Positions 1 to 8,923 are shown, counted from the first letter of the stretch. The stretch is DNA of 64,000 nt from Candidatus Koribacter versatilis Ellin345 (GCF_000014005.1 NC_008009.1:310001-374000); one strand, 5' to 3'. The notes: generated by a model not told the origin, from the sequence alone. Program-made: numbers and translations.

Positions 1-1331
1 TGTTTGCGCGCGTCGTCTGGGACAAGGTGGCTGCGGATCTCCTCGCGGATCGCCATCGCCTCGCGAATATCGGCGAGCGCGTGCTCATAGCCTTGCTTCT
101 CAGTCGCGACCCCGGCGCGTGTTTCCAGAGCATCGGCAAGATTGTCCTGGTTCTTGTTCTTGCGGCACACGTTCACCGCGGCTTCCGCGGCGTCGTAGGC
201 TTCTTCTTTGCGTCCGAGATGAAAGAACGCACCCGCGAGCTGGTTTTCGCGGAAGCAGAGTTGGTATTCGCTGGGCTTCTTAGCGATGACCATCTGCAAC
301 TGTTTCGCGGCCCTGTCGTACTGCTTGAGTCTAAGAAGTTCGCCGCCGATGTTGCCTTCGAGGAATGGAATGAACTGTTCCGCGCCGATCGCCTTCGCCT
401 GCGCCAGGGCCTTCTCATATTGCGCCAAGGCTTTCGGGTGCTCCTCCATCGCCTCGTAGGCAACCGCAATCGCATTCATCGTCTGGATTGCGTACTCGTG
501 ATCGCCGATAGCATTTTGTATTCGCAACGCCTCGTCGTAGTGCTTGAGGGCAATCTTCGGCTGCCCTTGCATCCGCTCCAGGCGCCCCATGCTCACCAGC
601 AAGGTCCCAAGCACCTGGTTGTCGCAGCCGCACTCTTTCAGGATCTTCCGGGCGCCTTCGTAGTGCGCGAACGCGTCGGCGAAATGTCCGGCCTGGAAGT
701 CGTTGTCGCCCCATAAATGAAGGATCGCACTCTCGGAGCCGGGCAAGTGGAGAGCGTGGGCCTGATCGATGAGTGCTTTGATCTCCGCTTCCGGCGGGCT
801 CGCCTGGTTCATCAGGATCGCCGAGACCTGCACCTCAAGCGCGCGTCCCTGGTTCCCGGTCGCCGCGAAATCTTTGGAGGACTGCATCGCCAGCGCAGCC
901 GCTTCCTCCGGCTTACTCGACCGTCGCAGGCTCTGCGCAAGCATGTAGCGCGACTGCGCCAAGGCATGGGTTGCGCCGATCTCGGCGAACCGGTCCACTG
1001 CGTTTTTCAAGTGTTGCTGGATATCGGCGTTTTTTGCCCGGTCCGTCGCTGCCGCGATGCCGTATTCCGCAAGCGCTTCACCGCACTTGTCCTGTTTTTC
1101 TTTGGCAAGTGCCAATGCGCTGGTGAACGCGTCGGCATTCTTCGCCGGATCGACGTAGCCCGTCGTCAGCAGCGCGGAGACATCCGCATTGTTGGGGTCG
1201 GAGAAGGTAAGGTTAGGCTTGGTTTTTGGGTCGAACGCGAGATCGCAACCAGCTGCGTCAGGTTGCGCGGCCGCAATTACTGGTACGAACAGCCCAATGA
1301 AAACAAGACGGCGGAGAAATCCCAGGAGCAT
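1..1331 (-). CDS. Secreted TPR-repeat protein, 3' end beyond the left edge (possibly a CHAT protein)
   Basis: A reading frame stays open from an ATG at 1331 to the left edge, giving at least 443 residues with no stop. The N-terminus has a charged start (FLRRL), a hydrophobic core and an AAAQP cleavage region, which suggests a Sec signal peptide of about 19-21 residues. The rest is alpha-helical with degenerate tetratricopeptide repeats, for example the ALKHYDEALRIQNAIGDHEY and ALAQYEKALAQAKAIGAEQF segments. It starts 23 bp after the anti-sigma gene on the same strand, so it is probably the third gene of a sigma/anti-sigma operon. In related bacteria a protein placed like this often ends in a CHAT (caspase-like) domain. 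The C-terminus lies outside the window, so that is inference only. The product presumably acts outside the cytoplasm. Confidence 0.8.
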   Translation of the reverse strand, partial: MLLGFLRRLVFIGLFVPVIAAAQPDAAGCDLAFDPKTKPNLTFSDPNNADVSALLTTGYVDPAKNADAFTSALALAKEKQDKCGEALAEYGIAAATDRAKNADIQQHLKNAVDRFAEIGATHALAQSRYMLAQSLRRSSKPEEAAALAMQSSKDFAATGNQGRALEVQVSAILMNQASPPEAEIKALIDQAHALHLPGSESAILHLWGDNDFQAGHFADAFAHYEGARKILKECGCDNQVLGTLLVSMGRLERMQGQPKIALKHYDEALRIQNAIGDHEYAIQTMNAIAVAYEAMEEHPKALAQYEKALAQAKAIGAEQFIPFLEGNIGGELLRLKQYDRAAKQLQMVIAKKPSEYQLCFRENQLAGAFFHLGRKEEAYDAAEAAVNVCRKNKNQDNLADALETRAGVATEKQGYEHALADIREAMAIREEIRSHLVPDDARK

Positions 1332-1353
1332 TTGGGGAACCCGAACTCAGGGG

Positions 1354-2193
1354 CTACTTGAGTTCGGATTCTAACTTGCAGGCTCGCTCCGTGTAAGTGC
1401 TTTTTCCTTCACAAAGTTGCTGGAGCAGCGGCTGTGCCGCCTCGTGGTCCTTCAGGCGAAGACTCGCCGCAGCGAGATACCACTGCGCATCGGACTGGCG
1501 TCCGCCCTCGAGTTCGTTAGCGGCAGCGCTCAAATCCGCGGATGCTTCCTTGTTTTGATTCAACAGAAGCTCGCTGATGCCGAGGTACAGCCGCACCGTG
1601 CCGTCCTTGGGATATTTCTGGGCCAGCGCTTTGAGCTGTTGCACTGCGGACGCATAGTCGTCGCCTTGATACTTCGCCAACGCTTTGGCTAGCTCGGGAC
1701 CGGATGGCTGCGAACCGTTTCCTCCACGAGTCGCGAGCAGAGAAGTGGGATCCACGCGGATCGGCAACTTCTCCACCTTGATTTCCTGAGGCGGCTTTAC
1801 ATAGACGATGAGAGGCCCTTGAGCGGGCGTTTCCGGTTTCGGCACCCTGATCAGTACGAATGCAATCGCAGCAGCGGCGGCCACTGCCAGTGCCGGCACC
1901 CACCACTTCCTCGCTGGTTCAAAGGCGCGTGGCGCATTGCGTGCGATTCGAACACGAATGCTTGCCGATTCCGCCGGAGACAGCTCGCCGTACTCAATTG
2001 CATCGAGATCGTCGAACAACGTTCGGCAAACTTCGCAGGACGATAAGTGTTCCTGGATCTGCTTCGTCTCTGCATCGGCGAGCACGCCTTCATGCGCCGC
2101 ATGCAGCATCCCGACCTCGGGGCACGCGGGCAACGTCACACGCGACACGAAGTCTTTCTCGTCGGAATCAAAATCATTCATCCGTTGTCGCAT
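1354..2193 (-). CDS. Anti-sigma factor (zinc-finger type) fused to a periplasmic TPR domain
   Basis: This is a 279-residue membrane protein. The cytoplasmic part carries a zf-HC2-like anti-sigma motif, with H49 and the HLSSCEVC pattern giving C53 and C56. A transmembrane helix lies at about 98-116 (WWVPALAVAAAAAIAFVLI). The C-terminal half, about 165-270, is TPR-like (ALAKYQGDDYASAVQQLKAL). The start at 2193 is supported by AAAGGAG about 8 nt upstream and overlaps the 3' end of the sigma gene by 20 bp, so the two are translationally coupled. It should sequester the sigma factor at the membrane. Fusing TPRs to the extracytoplasmic side suggests that a protein-protein interaction, perhaps with the next gene's TPR protein, is the signal. 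The role in release is inferred. Confidence 0.85.
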   Translation of the reverse strand: MRQRMNDFDSDEKDFVSRVTLPACPEVGMLHAAHEGVLADAETKQIQEHLSSCEVCRTLFDDLDAIEYGELSPAESASIRVRIARNAPRAFEPARKWWVPALAVAAAAAIAFVLIRVPKPETPAQGPLIVYVKPPQEIKVEKLPIRVDPTSLLATRGGNGSQPSGPELAKALAKYQGDDYASAVQQLKALAQKYPKDGTVRLYLGISELLLNQNKEASADLSAAANELEGGRQSDAQWYLAAASLRLKDHEAAQPLLQQLCEGKSTYTERACKLESELK

Positions 2194-2671
2194 GGGCGGG
2201 CTCCTTTCCCCCGGTCAACGCGGTGCGCAGCAAGTGGAGAGCGTACTGCAGATGTCCCTTCACCTGGGTCTCGCTCAATCCGAGCTTGGCGGCAATCTCG
2301 GCTCGCGTGAGGCCATGCACGTACCGCAGGGTCACACAGACTCGATGCAGCGGCGTAAGGCTGCTGCATTTGCGAAACAAATCGTTCAGGCCCAACTGAG
2401 GCTCTTTGTGGGGCGCAGCCGGATCTATGTCGTCCAGCGATGTCTGATCGTGCGGCATGCGACGCCAGTAGTCGGCGGCCCTGCGCTTGGCAACGGTAAA
2501 CAACCAGGCCGGCAATTGCGTCGTGTCGATCTTGGCGAAGTTCTTATAGAGGGCCAGGAACGCTTCGCTTGTAATTTCCTCGGCGATGTCCCGCCGTCCC
2601 ACGCACCGCAACGCTAACCGGAAGACCGAAGCCGAGTGCTTTTTATAGACCTGCTCGAAGTCCTCAATCAT
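2174..2671 (-). CDS. ECF-family RNA polymerase sigma factor
   Basis: This is a sigma-70 family protein of about 165 residues, the normal size for ECF sigma factors. Region 2 is at about 5-75, with the core-binding helix (FRLALRCVGRRDIAEEITSE) and the -10 recognition part (AWLFTVAKRRAADYWRR). Region 4 is at about 105-155 and has the LTRAEIAAKLGLSETQVKGH helix-turn-helix. I chose the ATG at 2671 (MIEDFEQVYKKH); an in-frame TTG at 2701 would add ten residues, and neither has a strong ribosome binding site. The gene overlaps the anti-sigma gene downstream, the usual arrangement for a regulated ECF pair. The promoter it reads was not identified. Confidence 0.9.
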   Translation of the reverse strand: MIEDFEQVYKKHSASVFRLALRCVGRRDIAEEITSEAFLALYKNFAKIDTTQLPAWLFTVAKRRAADYWRRMPHDQTSLDDIDPAAPHKEPQLGLNDLFRKCSSLTPLHRVCVTLRYVHGLTRAEIAAKLGLSETQVKGHLQYALHLLRTALTGGKEPAHATTDE

Positions 2672-2947
2672 GAATTCGCGCCAAACCGTAGGCCGGAACA
2701 AACGCGGTGGAATAAGCGTGCGAGAGCCGGGGAATTTCGCCGGATGTGTCTGCCGTCATCGTAAGACGGTTACCCGGCGGAGTGGAACGATTGTAGCGTG
2801 GATTTCAGTCGAAACACCTTTTCGGCACCACTTTCGCGCTGTTATTCCTTCTTCCGCTTTCGGCACAGCCACGAAAACAGGACGTTGGCACATCCGTCAT
2901 CGCCCTCAAAATACGTCTTGTCATTCCTCCAGGAGGCATTTCTGCTT

Positions 2948-3667
2948 ATGAAGCTCTCTCGCGGTCTTTTGCTGGTTCCTGTGTGCGCACTTCTCGTTAT
3001 TGGAGGGTGCAAGAAGAAGGAAGCACAGGTGGAAACGAGCCAACCCAACACGCGCACGTCCGGAACGCCGACCCTTGCGGCGCGGCCCGCCGTACCAAAT
3101 GAGGCGGCTACTGCCAGTTCTGCAACCAGCACCGTCGCCGCACCCGGCCTGAGCGCGGAGACAACGGCGAAGTTGGAAGGCGCGGCGTGGGCAATGAAGC
3201 AGGACGAAATCCTGCACGACGCCAACGGCCAATGGGCTGCGTCGGCAGAAGCGTCTTCAACGTTCCACGACGCCAAGGATCAGGAGTCGTTCTCTTCGTG
3301 GCAGGCCAGCGGCGCGCCCAACGTAGAACATGAATCCGACGATCCCCACTCCTGGGCGTCGAAGACCGAAGATGGCGGCATCGAGTGGCTCGACCTGAAA
3401 TATGGCAAGCCAGTCTTCGCGACCGCGGTGCGGATCCGCGAGTCGAACGCGCCGGGCGCGATCATCAAGGTCGATCTTTATGACGAAGCCGGCGCTGCGC
3501 ACAGCATTTGGCAGGGAACGGATCCGACCAAGGGCCTGAACTACTTCATGCTCAACTTCCCTAAGACGAGCTTCAAAGTGGCACGGGTTCGCGTTACGCT
3601 CGCGACCAACATCGTGCCGGGTTGGAACGAGATTGACGCTGTGCAACTTGTGGGAACCGAACAGTAA
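2948..3667 (+). CDS. Lipoprotein with a discoidin (F5/8 type C)-like domain
   Basis: This is a 239-residue protein. The start at 2948 is set by AGGAGG about 11 nt upstream and by a classic lipoprotein signal peptide (MKLSRGLLLVPVCALLVIGG) with C21 as the lipidated cysteine. A Thr/Ala/Pro-rich linker follows at about 30-75. The C-terminal ~150 residues have the layout of a galactose-binding/discoidin fold: ASSTF near the start, SWQASG, a GGIEWLDLKYGKPV strand pair and a closing ARVRVTLATN...GWNEIDAVQLVG strand. It is probably anchored in the outer membrane or periplasm and binds a carbohydrate or protein surface. The next gene starts 21 bp downstream on the same strand, so the two may be cotranscribed. 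The ligand is unknown. Confidence 0.75.
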   Translation: MKLSRGLLLVPVCALLVIGGCKKKEAQVETSQPNTRTSGTPTLAARPAVPNEAATASSATSTVAAPGLSAETTAKLEGAAWAMKQDEILHDANGQWAASAEASSTFHDAKDQESFSSWQASGAPNVEHESDDPHSWASKTEDGGIEWLDLKYGKPVFATAVRIRESNAPGAIIKVDLYDEAGAAHSIWQGTDPTKGLNYFMLNFPKTSFKVARVRVTLATNIVPGWNEIDAVQLVGTEQ

Positions 3668-3688
3668 CCTCGCGGAGGTCCGTGTCGC

Positions 3689-5869
3689 ATGAATGACCGC
3701 AGCTTCTCCTTCAGGAACGCCCGTTGGGCGTTCCTTTTGTTCGCAGCACTTTTCGTCTGCGTCCTCGCCGCTGCGCAAAACGCACCGCGCGGCAGCTATG
3801 TATTTCAGCGCGACTCTGACGGCGGTAAAGCCGATGCCGGCAACTCGCTGACGATTACGTTCGATGAATCCGGCAACATCCAGTTGAGTGGCAGCGGCGC
3901 GCAGAGCCTCTCTGTCACTGGCGAATACCAGGTCTTCGGCGAGACCATCACGTTGTCGATTCCCGCGGTATCGAAGTCCGTGAGCCGGCGTCCGTTCAGC
4001 CTCTCGGGCGACACGTTGACGCTGCCATTCAAAATTTTCTCGGATGGTCCGGGCACTTCCACCTGGAAGGCTACGACGCAAACCGCGCACAACGGCGGCA
4101 CCGGTAAGAGCGGCGGCTCCGGCGGCGGAAGCGGCGCAGGTAGCGGCTCAGGCTCCGGCTCCGGCGGCAGCGGCTCTGGCAGCGGCGGCGGCTCTGGAAG
4201 TGGTGGAGGTTCCGGCGGTAGTGGCGGCTCCGGAGGCGGAGGCGGTGCTGGCGGAGGCGGTGGTTCTGGTGGGTCCGGCGGTTCCGGCGGAAGCGGCGGA
4301 TCCGGTGGTAACGGTGGCTCGGGTGGATCTGGCGGCTCCGGCAGCGGTGGATCTGGCGGCTCCGGTGGTTCTGGCGGTGGTAAAGGTGGCGGGAAGAGCG
4401 GCGGTAAAGGCGGACGTCCGGCGGTGACTGCGCCGTGGCAGGACAGTCCTTACGCGAAATGGATGGGCGACTGGGTCGGCACTGGCTGGGGCTGGGAGAC
4501 GCGCTTCAAGTCCAGCGACGTCGGCACGAACCCCGGCGGCGGTCACGACATGATGACGCTGACGGTGCGTCACCTCACGCGCTTCCACTACACCGTGGAC
4601 AAGAACGGCCAGATCGAGGGCGATGGCGCGATCACCTACGACCTCGATCCGAACCTGTGCGGCGTGTATCGCGCGGCGCAGCAGGTGAACATGGCGATCG
4701 ACGTCATGAAGAGCATTAACGAAGCGCCGTCGAAGATGCGCAAACTGGTGGAGCAGGCGAACAACCTCTTCACCATGAAAACCGTCCGCGAGTACACCGA
4801 CTTCCAAGGCCAGATCGAAAAGATGGCGAACTCAGTGAAGGACGAGGGCAAGAAACGCGCCACCGACACGGTAAAGAACTATGTGATGGAAGGCCTCGGA
4901 GCAAAGGCCGAAGACACGCAGGACTTGGCGAAGAACGTGATCTACCAACGCTGCATGCAGAACGTACCGGTTGTCGTCTTCGACAGCATGGTTTGCGAGA
5001 GCGTGAAAGATCCGAAAGCGAAAGGCCCGAGCAACGCCGGTGAATTCGTTTTCAAGGCGCTGGCTGACAAAGCTGCAGGCAATCCGCAGCCCGACTACTG
5101 GAACCAGGCGGTGACAGCGATCTCCGATCCCGGTCCGCTGGTGGATGAAGCCAAGGAAGCACTGAAGAAGAAAACCATCAAGGCGCTCAACGTCTTCGAC
5201 GTGAAACAAAAGCCCGGCAAAGATGAATGCTCGGGTGTGCCTTCCACGCAGAAGGCAGGTACGAGCATGAACAACGTCACGATGAACGACCTCATGCAGT
5301 CGTGGGCTGAAACCATGGAAGGCATGGCGACGGCAGGGGCTAGCGGAGACGTCGGCGGCGTGATGGGATCGGCGACCGACCTGATCATGAACGCGCCCGG
5401 CGTGACGAAAGTCCAGTACGACTACAAAGGCCTGAAGAACGGGCCGGAGTCGCGGCGCTTCAAGATCACCGGCTACATCGAAGGCGACAAGGCTTATCTG
5501 CGCATGGATGGCGATACCTACGGTGGCGACAAAGAACTGTATGTCGAATACACGGTGAATTGGCAGAAGGGCGGTGGCAAGTTCCCGACGTGGAGCCCTT
5601 TCATTGACGAAGAGGGCGGCGACGTCCAGGCCAAGGGCAAGATGAAAGGCCTGTCGCGCAAAACCGTAGCGTGCTCCGCGGACGACTTGAAGAAAGACCC
5701 GAAGTGCCAACCGAAAGAAGAACTGGTGACGGTGGAGGAAAATTCGTCGACACCGTTCGCGATCTATCACAAGACTGGCGAACACCGAGGCGGCGTGAAG
5801 CCGTGGCATGAGTACGAGTACTACTGGCGGGCACAGCGCGTGACCGCGCCGCTGCCGCCGTCGAAATAA
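3689..5869 (+). CDS. Secreted protein of unknown function with a ~110-residue Gly/Ser linker
   Basis: The protein has 726 residues. GGAGGT lies 9 nt before the ATG. A Sec signal peptide spans about 1-29 (RWAFLLFAALFVCVLAAAQ). Residues 30-130 form a small beta-rich domain (SYVFQRDSDGGKADAGNSLT). Residues ~133-245 are almost pure Gly/Ser, with short GSGG and GGSG units, ending in a Lys-rich GGKGGGKSGGKGG stretch. The C-terminal ~480 residues start with a Trp-rich segment (WMGDWVGTGWGWETRF), contain a long helical part and end in beta strands (YVEYTVNWQKGGGKF). I recognise no catalytic motif. It looks like two folded domains joined by an exceptionally long flexible linker, placed in the periplasm or outside the cell, and it follows the lipoprotein gene directly. 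Confidence 0.8.
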   Translation: MNDRSFSFRNARWAFLLFAALFVCVLAAAQNAPRGSYVFQRDSDGGKADAGNSLTITFDESGNIQLSGSGAQSLSVTGEYQVFGETITLSIPAVSKSVSRRPFSLSGDTLTLPFKIFSDGPGTSTWKATTQTAHNGGTGKSGGSGGGSGAGSGSGSGSGGSGSGSGGGSGSGGGSGGSGGSGGGGGAGGGGGSGGSGGSGGSGGSGGNGGSGGSGGSGSGGSGGSGGSGGGKGGGKSGGKGGRPAVTAPWQDSPYAKWMGDWVGTGWGWETRFKSSDVGTNPGGGHDMMTLTVRHLTRFHYTVDKNGQIEGDGAITYDLDPNLCGVYRAAQQVNMAIDVMKSINEAPSKMRKLVEQANNLFTMKTVREYTDFQGQIEKMANSVKDEGKKRATDTVKNYVMEGLGAKAEDTQDLAKNVIYQRCMQNVPVVVFDSMVCESVKDPKAKGPSNAGEFVFKALADKAAGNPQPDYWNQAVTAISDPGPLVDEAKEALKKKTIKALNVFDVKQKPGKDECSGVPSTQKAGTSMNNVTMNDLMQSWAETMEGMATAGASGDVGGVMGSATDLIMNAPGVTKVQYDYKGLKNGPESRRFKITGYIEGDKAYLRMDGDTYGGDKELYVEYTVNWQKGGGKFPTWSPFIDEEGGDVQAKGKMKGLSRKTVACSADDLKKDPKCQPKEELVTVEENSSTPFAIYHKTGEHRGGVKPWHEYEYYWRAQRVTAPLPPSK

Positions 5870-5877
5870 AAAATAGC

Positions 5878-5899
5878 GGTGGGAGGGCGCCCTCCCACC
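5878..5899. terminator. Perfect 11+11 nt palindrome after the Gly/Ser protein gene
   Basis: Arms GGTGGGAGGGC and GCCCTCCCACC abut, 9 nt after the stop codon. An A-rich tract precedes it and ATAAGAAAAATTT follows. On the plus strand there is no clean T-run, so it is a weak intrinsic terminator in that direction. The better T-run would be on the minus strand, where no upstream gene needs it. Confidence 0.45.
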
Positions 5900-6065
5900 A
5901 TAAGAAAAATTTCGTTCCCAGTTGGTTCGCGCGGAGTGGTTCGCAAACCGCCGGGAACGAATGCAGTTGTTACATCGCGAGGCTCACGCCTTGGCGAGCA
6001 GAGACACGCTTCGCTACGGGGTCTCCAAGTTGCCAGCTGAGAGTTCCCCGCGTGTCCTGCAAATT

Positions 6066-6099
6066 CGATAGTGATGACCTCGCCTGAGGTCGACTATCG
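6066..6099. other. Two-part stem-loop with strong arms
   Basis: Outer arms CGATAGT (6066-6072) and ACTATCG (6093-6099) enclose inner arms GACCTC (6076-6081) and GAGGTC (6086-6091) with a GCCT loop. All 13 pairs are Watson-Crick, separated by a small internal loop. It sits about 270 nt before the permease start. It could be part of a non-coding RNA or a protein-binding site; nothing in the sequence decides between these. Confidence 0.5.
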
Positions 6100-6369
6100 A
6101 CCTGTTGTCAAAAAGCAAATTGTTCTTCTTGGGACTACCCCACGTAAGCAGGTTACAAAGGATCGTGCAAGGGAGTCAGTGACCGCTAACCACTCCGAAC
6201 GTGAGCTCTGCACTTGACGCAGGCGGGGTGCGGACGGTGTCCGAGGTTGGACAGGTAGCGACGCGGGCGAACAGGACGAGGCCGGACGATTCCAGCGAAC
6301 ATCCTAGATTTCAATCAGTTGGAGTGGCACCTCGGTTGCACTACGAAACACTTCGTTGAGGAGGTCTTC

Positions 6370-8811
6370 GTGCGCGCTGCTCTCCAGGATCTGAAGTTCG
6401 CCCTCAGAACCCTAAAAAAATCGCCCGGATATGTCATCGCTGCGCTGGTGGTGATGGCGCTTGGCATAGGCGCGAACACTTCGCTGTTCACGGTGGTGAA
6501 CGCGGTGTTGTTGCGGGCGCTTCCCTTTGGGCATCCGGAGCAGCTAGTGGTGTTGTGGCATACGCCTCCGCAGAGCAGTTTTCCCGGGGTGAAGATCTTC
6601 CCCCTCTCCGCGGCGAACTACCTCGACTGGGAAAAGCAGAACACCGTTTTCACGCAGATGGCGGTCTCGTCGTACCGGACGATGAACCTGACCGGCAACG
6701 GGGAACCACTGTCGCTGCCGGACGAGGCGGTGTCAAAGAACTACTTTTCCACGCTGGAAGCGCTGCCGATGCTCGGCCGAACCTTCGTGCCCGAAGAGGA
6801 CGCGGATGGCAAGAACAAGTCGGTGATCCTGAGCTACCCGCTTTGGAAGGACACGTTCGGGGGCGATCCAAAGATTGTCGGCAAGCAGATCACGCTGAAC
6901 AACCAGGCTTATGACGTGGTCGGCGTAATGGGACCGGAGTTTCGCTATCCGTCGTTCGCGCGGATTTGGACGCCGCTGGGCATGACCCCGAAAGAGGCCG
7001 TGGTTCGCGGCGAACACCACTATCGCGTGATTGCACGGTTGAAACCTGGCGTCTCGCTGCACCAGGCGCAAGCCGACCTCAGCACGATTGCGAAGCAGTT
7101 GGAGCAGCAGTATCCCGCCGACGATAAAGGTTGGGGTGCGGCGGTGGTGCCGCTACGTGAGCAGATGGTAGGCGATGTACGTCCGACGCTGCTGGTGCTG
7201 CTTGGCGCGGTCGTGTTCGTGCTGTTGATTGCATGTGCCAACGTGGCGAACCTCACGCTGGTTCGCACGCTGGGGCGAAGCAAGGAGATGGCGATACGTA
7301 CCGCGTTGGGCGCGGGCAGAAACCGAATCATTCAGCAGGTGTTGGCGGAATCCATGCTGCTGGCGATTGCGGGTGGCGCAATCGGCGTGGCGCTCTCACA
7401 ATTTGGCACGAAGCTGATAACGAACGTTCTGGCGGACCAACTGCCCAGGACCTTCCAGGTGCACATGGATGTAACCGTGCTGTTCTTCACGCTTGGACTG
7501 GTGCTGCTCACCGGCCTGGCAGCGGGTTTCGTTCCTGCCTGGAAGGCGACGCACTCGAATCCGAATGATGCGCTGAAGCAAGGACTCGGCCGCACCGATA
7601 GCGATGGCGGCGGCAAGACGCGCAACGTGCTGGTGGTCGTCGAAGTTGCGTTGTCGCTGGTGCTGCTCTTTGGCGCGGGCCTGATGATCCGCACGCTGTG
7701 GGCGCTGCATGCGGTGAATGCCGGATTCGATCCGGAGAACGCGCTTTCGATGTCGGTGATCGTAGGCCCAAACAAACTGCCGAATGAAGTGGCGCAGGCA
7801 CAGTACTACCAACGCATCGTTGAGCGTTTGCGAGCGATGCCAGGTGTGCAGAATGCCGGCACGGTGGATAGCCTGCCGACACAAGGCGGATCGATGCAGC
7901 CGGTTGGGCTGGAGGGGCATCCGGTGGTGGCGATGGCCGACCAGCCAGAAGTGAATGTGCGTATGGTGTCGCCGGGATACCTGGCGACGATGCGGATTCC
8001 GCTGTTGCAAGGGCGCATGATCGCCGACGCCGACAACGAGCACACTCATCCTGTGGCGATCATTAGCCAGGCGATGGCGAAGCGGTTCTGGCCCGGGCAG
8101 GATGTGATTGGCAAACATCTGACGCTCACATTCCAGGGCGATACGCAGTTGGAGATCGTTGGTCTTGTGGGCGATGTGCGGCAGTCGGGCCTCGATTCCA
8201 ACGAAGATGATGCGACCGTGTACTATCCGTCGGCGCAACTGATTTTTCCCCCGGCGTACACGTGGCATTCGTTTCCGCTTTCGCTGGTAGTGCGTACGGC
8301 GGGGAATCCGGAGGCGATGCAGCCCGCGATCCTGGCGGCGATCCACGAAATCGATAGCGAAGTGCCGGTAACCGAAGTGATGACGCTGAACCAGGTGCTC
8401 GGCGAGTCGATTGCGCAGCAACGGTTCACGATGATCCTGCTGGAAGCCTTCGCCGGACTGGCGCTGCTACTGGCAGCGGTGGGGATTTATAGCGTGCTGG
8501 CGTACTCGGTGCGGCGGCGCATGCGTGATATCGGCATTCGCATGGCGTTGGGCGCGCTGCCCTCGCAGGTGCTGCGCATGGTGGTAATGGAAGGCATGCG
8601 GCCAACGATCATCGGCGTGGTGATCGGGTTGGCCTCGGCGATGGCGATTGGCAGGCTGCTGAAGTCGGTTGTATTCGGCGTAAAGACGACGGATTTCGCA
8701 ACCTTCGTCGCAGTGTCGGTGGTGCTGCTGTTCATCGCGGTGATGGCGAGTTTGTTGCCGGGATATCGCGCGATGAAAGTAGAGCCGATGAAGACGCTGC
8801 GGGAAGAATAG
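6370..8811 (+). CDS. MacB/FtsX-type orphan permease (ADOP family)
   Basis: The 813-residue protein starts at the GTG at 6370, which has GAGGAGGT just upstream; this gives the family-typical beginning RAALQDLKFALRTLKKSPGY. One N-terminal transmembrane helix (VIAALVVMALGIGANTSLF) is followed by a MacB-like periplasmic domain. A first FtsX helical bundle follows with the cytoplasmic RTLGRSKEMAIRTALGAGR motif. After a second periplasmic domain comes a second bundle with RRRMRDIGIRMALGALPSQV, ending in EPMKTLREE. This duplicated layout with no ATPase gene next to it is characteristic of Acidobacteria. Function is unproven; MacB relatives export or mechanically couple substrates across the envelope. 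A start at TTG 6319 is possible but less likely. Confidence 0.88.
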   Translation: MRAALQDLKFALRTLKKSPGYVIAALVVMALGIGANTSLFTVVNAVLLRALPFGHPEQLVVLWHTPPQSSFPGVKIFPLSAANYLDWEKQNTVFTQMAVSSYRTMNLTGNGEPLSLPDEAVSKNYFSTLEALPMLGRTFVPEEDADGKNKSVILSYPLWKDTFGGDPKIVGKQITLNNQAYDVVGVMGPEFRYPSFARIWTPLGMTPKEAVVRGEHHYRVIARLKPGVSLHQAQADLSTIAKQLEQQYPADDKGWGAAVVPLREQMVGDVRPTLLVLLGAVVFVLLIACANVANLTLVRTLGRSKEMAIRTALGAGRNRIIQQVLAESMLLAIAGGAIGVALSQFGTKLITNVLADQLPRTFQVHMDVTVLFFTLGLVLLTGLAAGFVPAWKATHSNPNDALKQGLGRTDSDGGGKTRNVLVVVEVALSLVLLFGAGLMIRTLWALHAVNAGFDPENALSMSVIVGPNKLPNEVAQAQYYQRIVERLRAMPGVQNAGTVDSLPTQGGSMQPVGLEGHPVVAMADQPEVNVRMVSPGYLATMRIPLLQGRMIADADNEHTHPVAIISQAMAKRFWPGQDVIGKHLTLTFQGDTQLEIVGLVGDVRQSGLDSNEDDATVYYPSAQLIFPPAYTWHSFPLSLVVRTAGNPEAMQPAILAAIHEIDSEVPVTEVMTLNQVLGESIAQQRFTMILLEAFAGLALLLAAVGIYSVLAYSVRRRMRDIGIRMALGALPSQVLRMVVMEGMRPTIIGVVIGLASAMAIGRLLKSVVFGVKTTDFATFVAVSVVLLFIAVMASLLPGYRAMKVEPMKTLREE

Positions 8812-8923
8812 CGGCGAGACCCTGGTTTCCGTTTTTGGGATGCATCTGCGCTAATGTCGCAGCTCTTTGCACTTCGCAACGGCACAATGAGTGGTTCCAA
8901 CTCCCAACCGTTGCGAGGGACCG

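Larger units (their letters stand above)
5870..6369. other. 500 bp gap packed with inverted repeats; no gene seen
   Basis: No coding region is supported between the Gly/Ser protein and the orphan permease. The first 230 bp hold consecutive inverted repeats. These are a perfect palindrome at 5878-5899, TTCGTTCCC/GGGAACGAA arms at 5911-5919 and 5953-5961, GCTC(A)CGCC/GGCGAGC around 5982-5999, GAGAC/GTCTC at 6001-6005 and 6021-6025, and a composite stem at 6066-6099. The second half has no repeat I could support. The region could hold a terminator plus a structured RNA or a long leader of the permease gene. Confidence 0.5.

Noticed and set aside
27-1361. Two long plus-strand open frames covering the left edge
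   Set aside because: The minus strand has an uninterrupted frame with a signal peptide and TPRs that continues beyond the edge; the plus frames have no recognisable features.
2780-2815. Possible ECF promoter (GGAAC about 17 bp before CAGTCG) upstream of the discoidin-like lipoprotein
   Set aside because: Spacing fits loosely but the -10 part is poor and one copy alone is not evidence.
4085-4425. Gly/Ser-coding repeat as a CRISPR-like or tandem non-coding array
   Set aside because: It lies in frame inside a coding region, lacks unique spacers, and repeat units are only 3-12 bp and imperfect.
4832-5809. Minus-strand open frame of 325 codons opposite the Gly/Ser protein
   Set aside because: Mirror of a high-GC gene; low-complexity Arg/His/Val-rich product, no ribosome binding site or family.
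7396-8421. Minus-strand frame of 341 codons inside the orphan permease gene
   Set aside because: Arg/His-rich product typical of an antisense frame; the plus strand encodes an intact permease.
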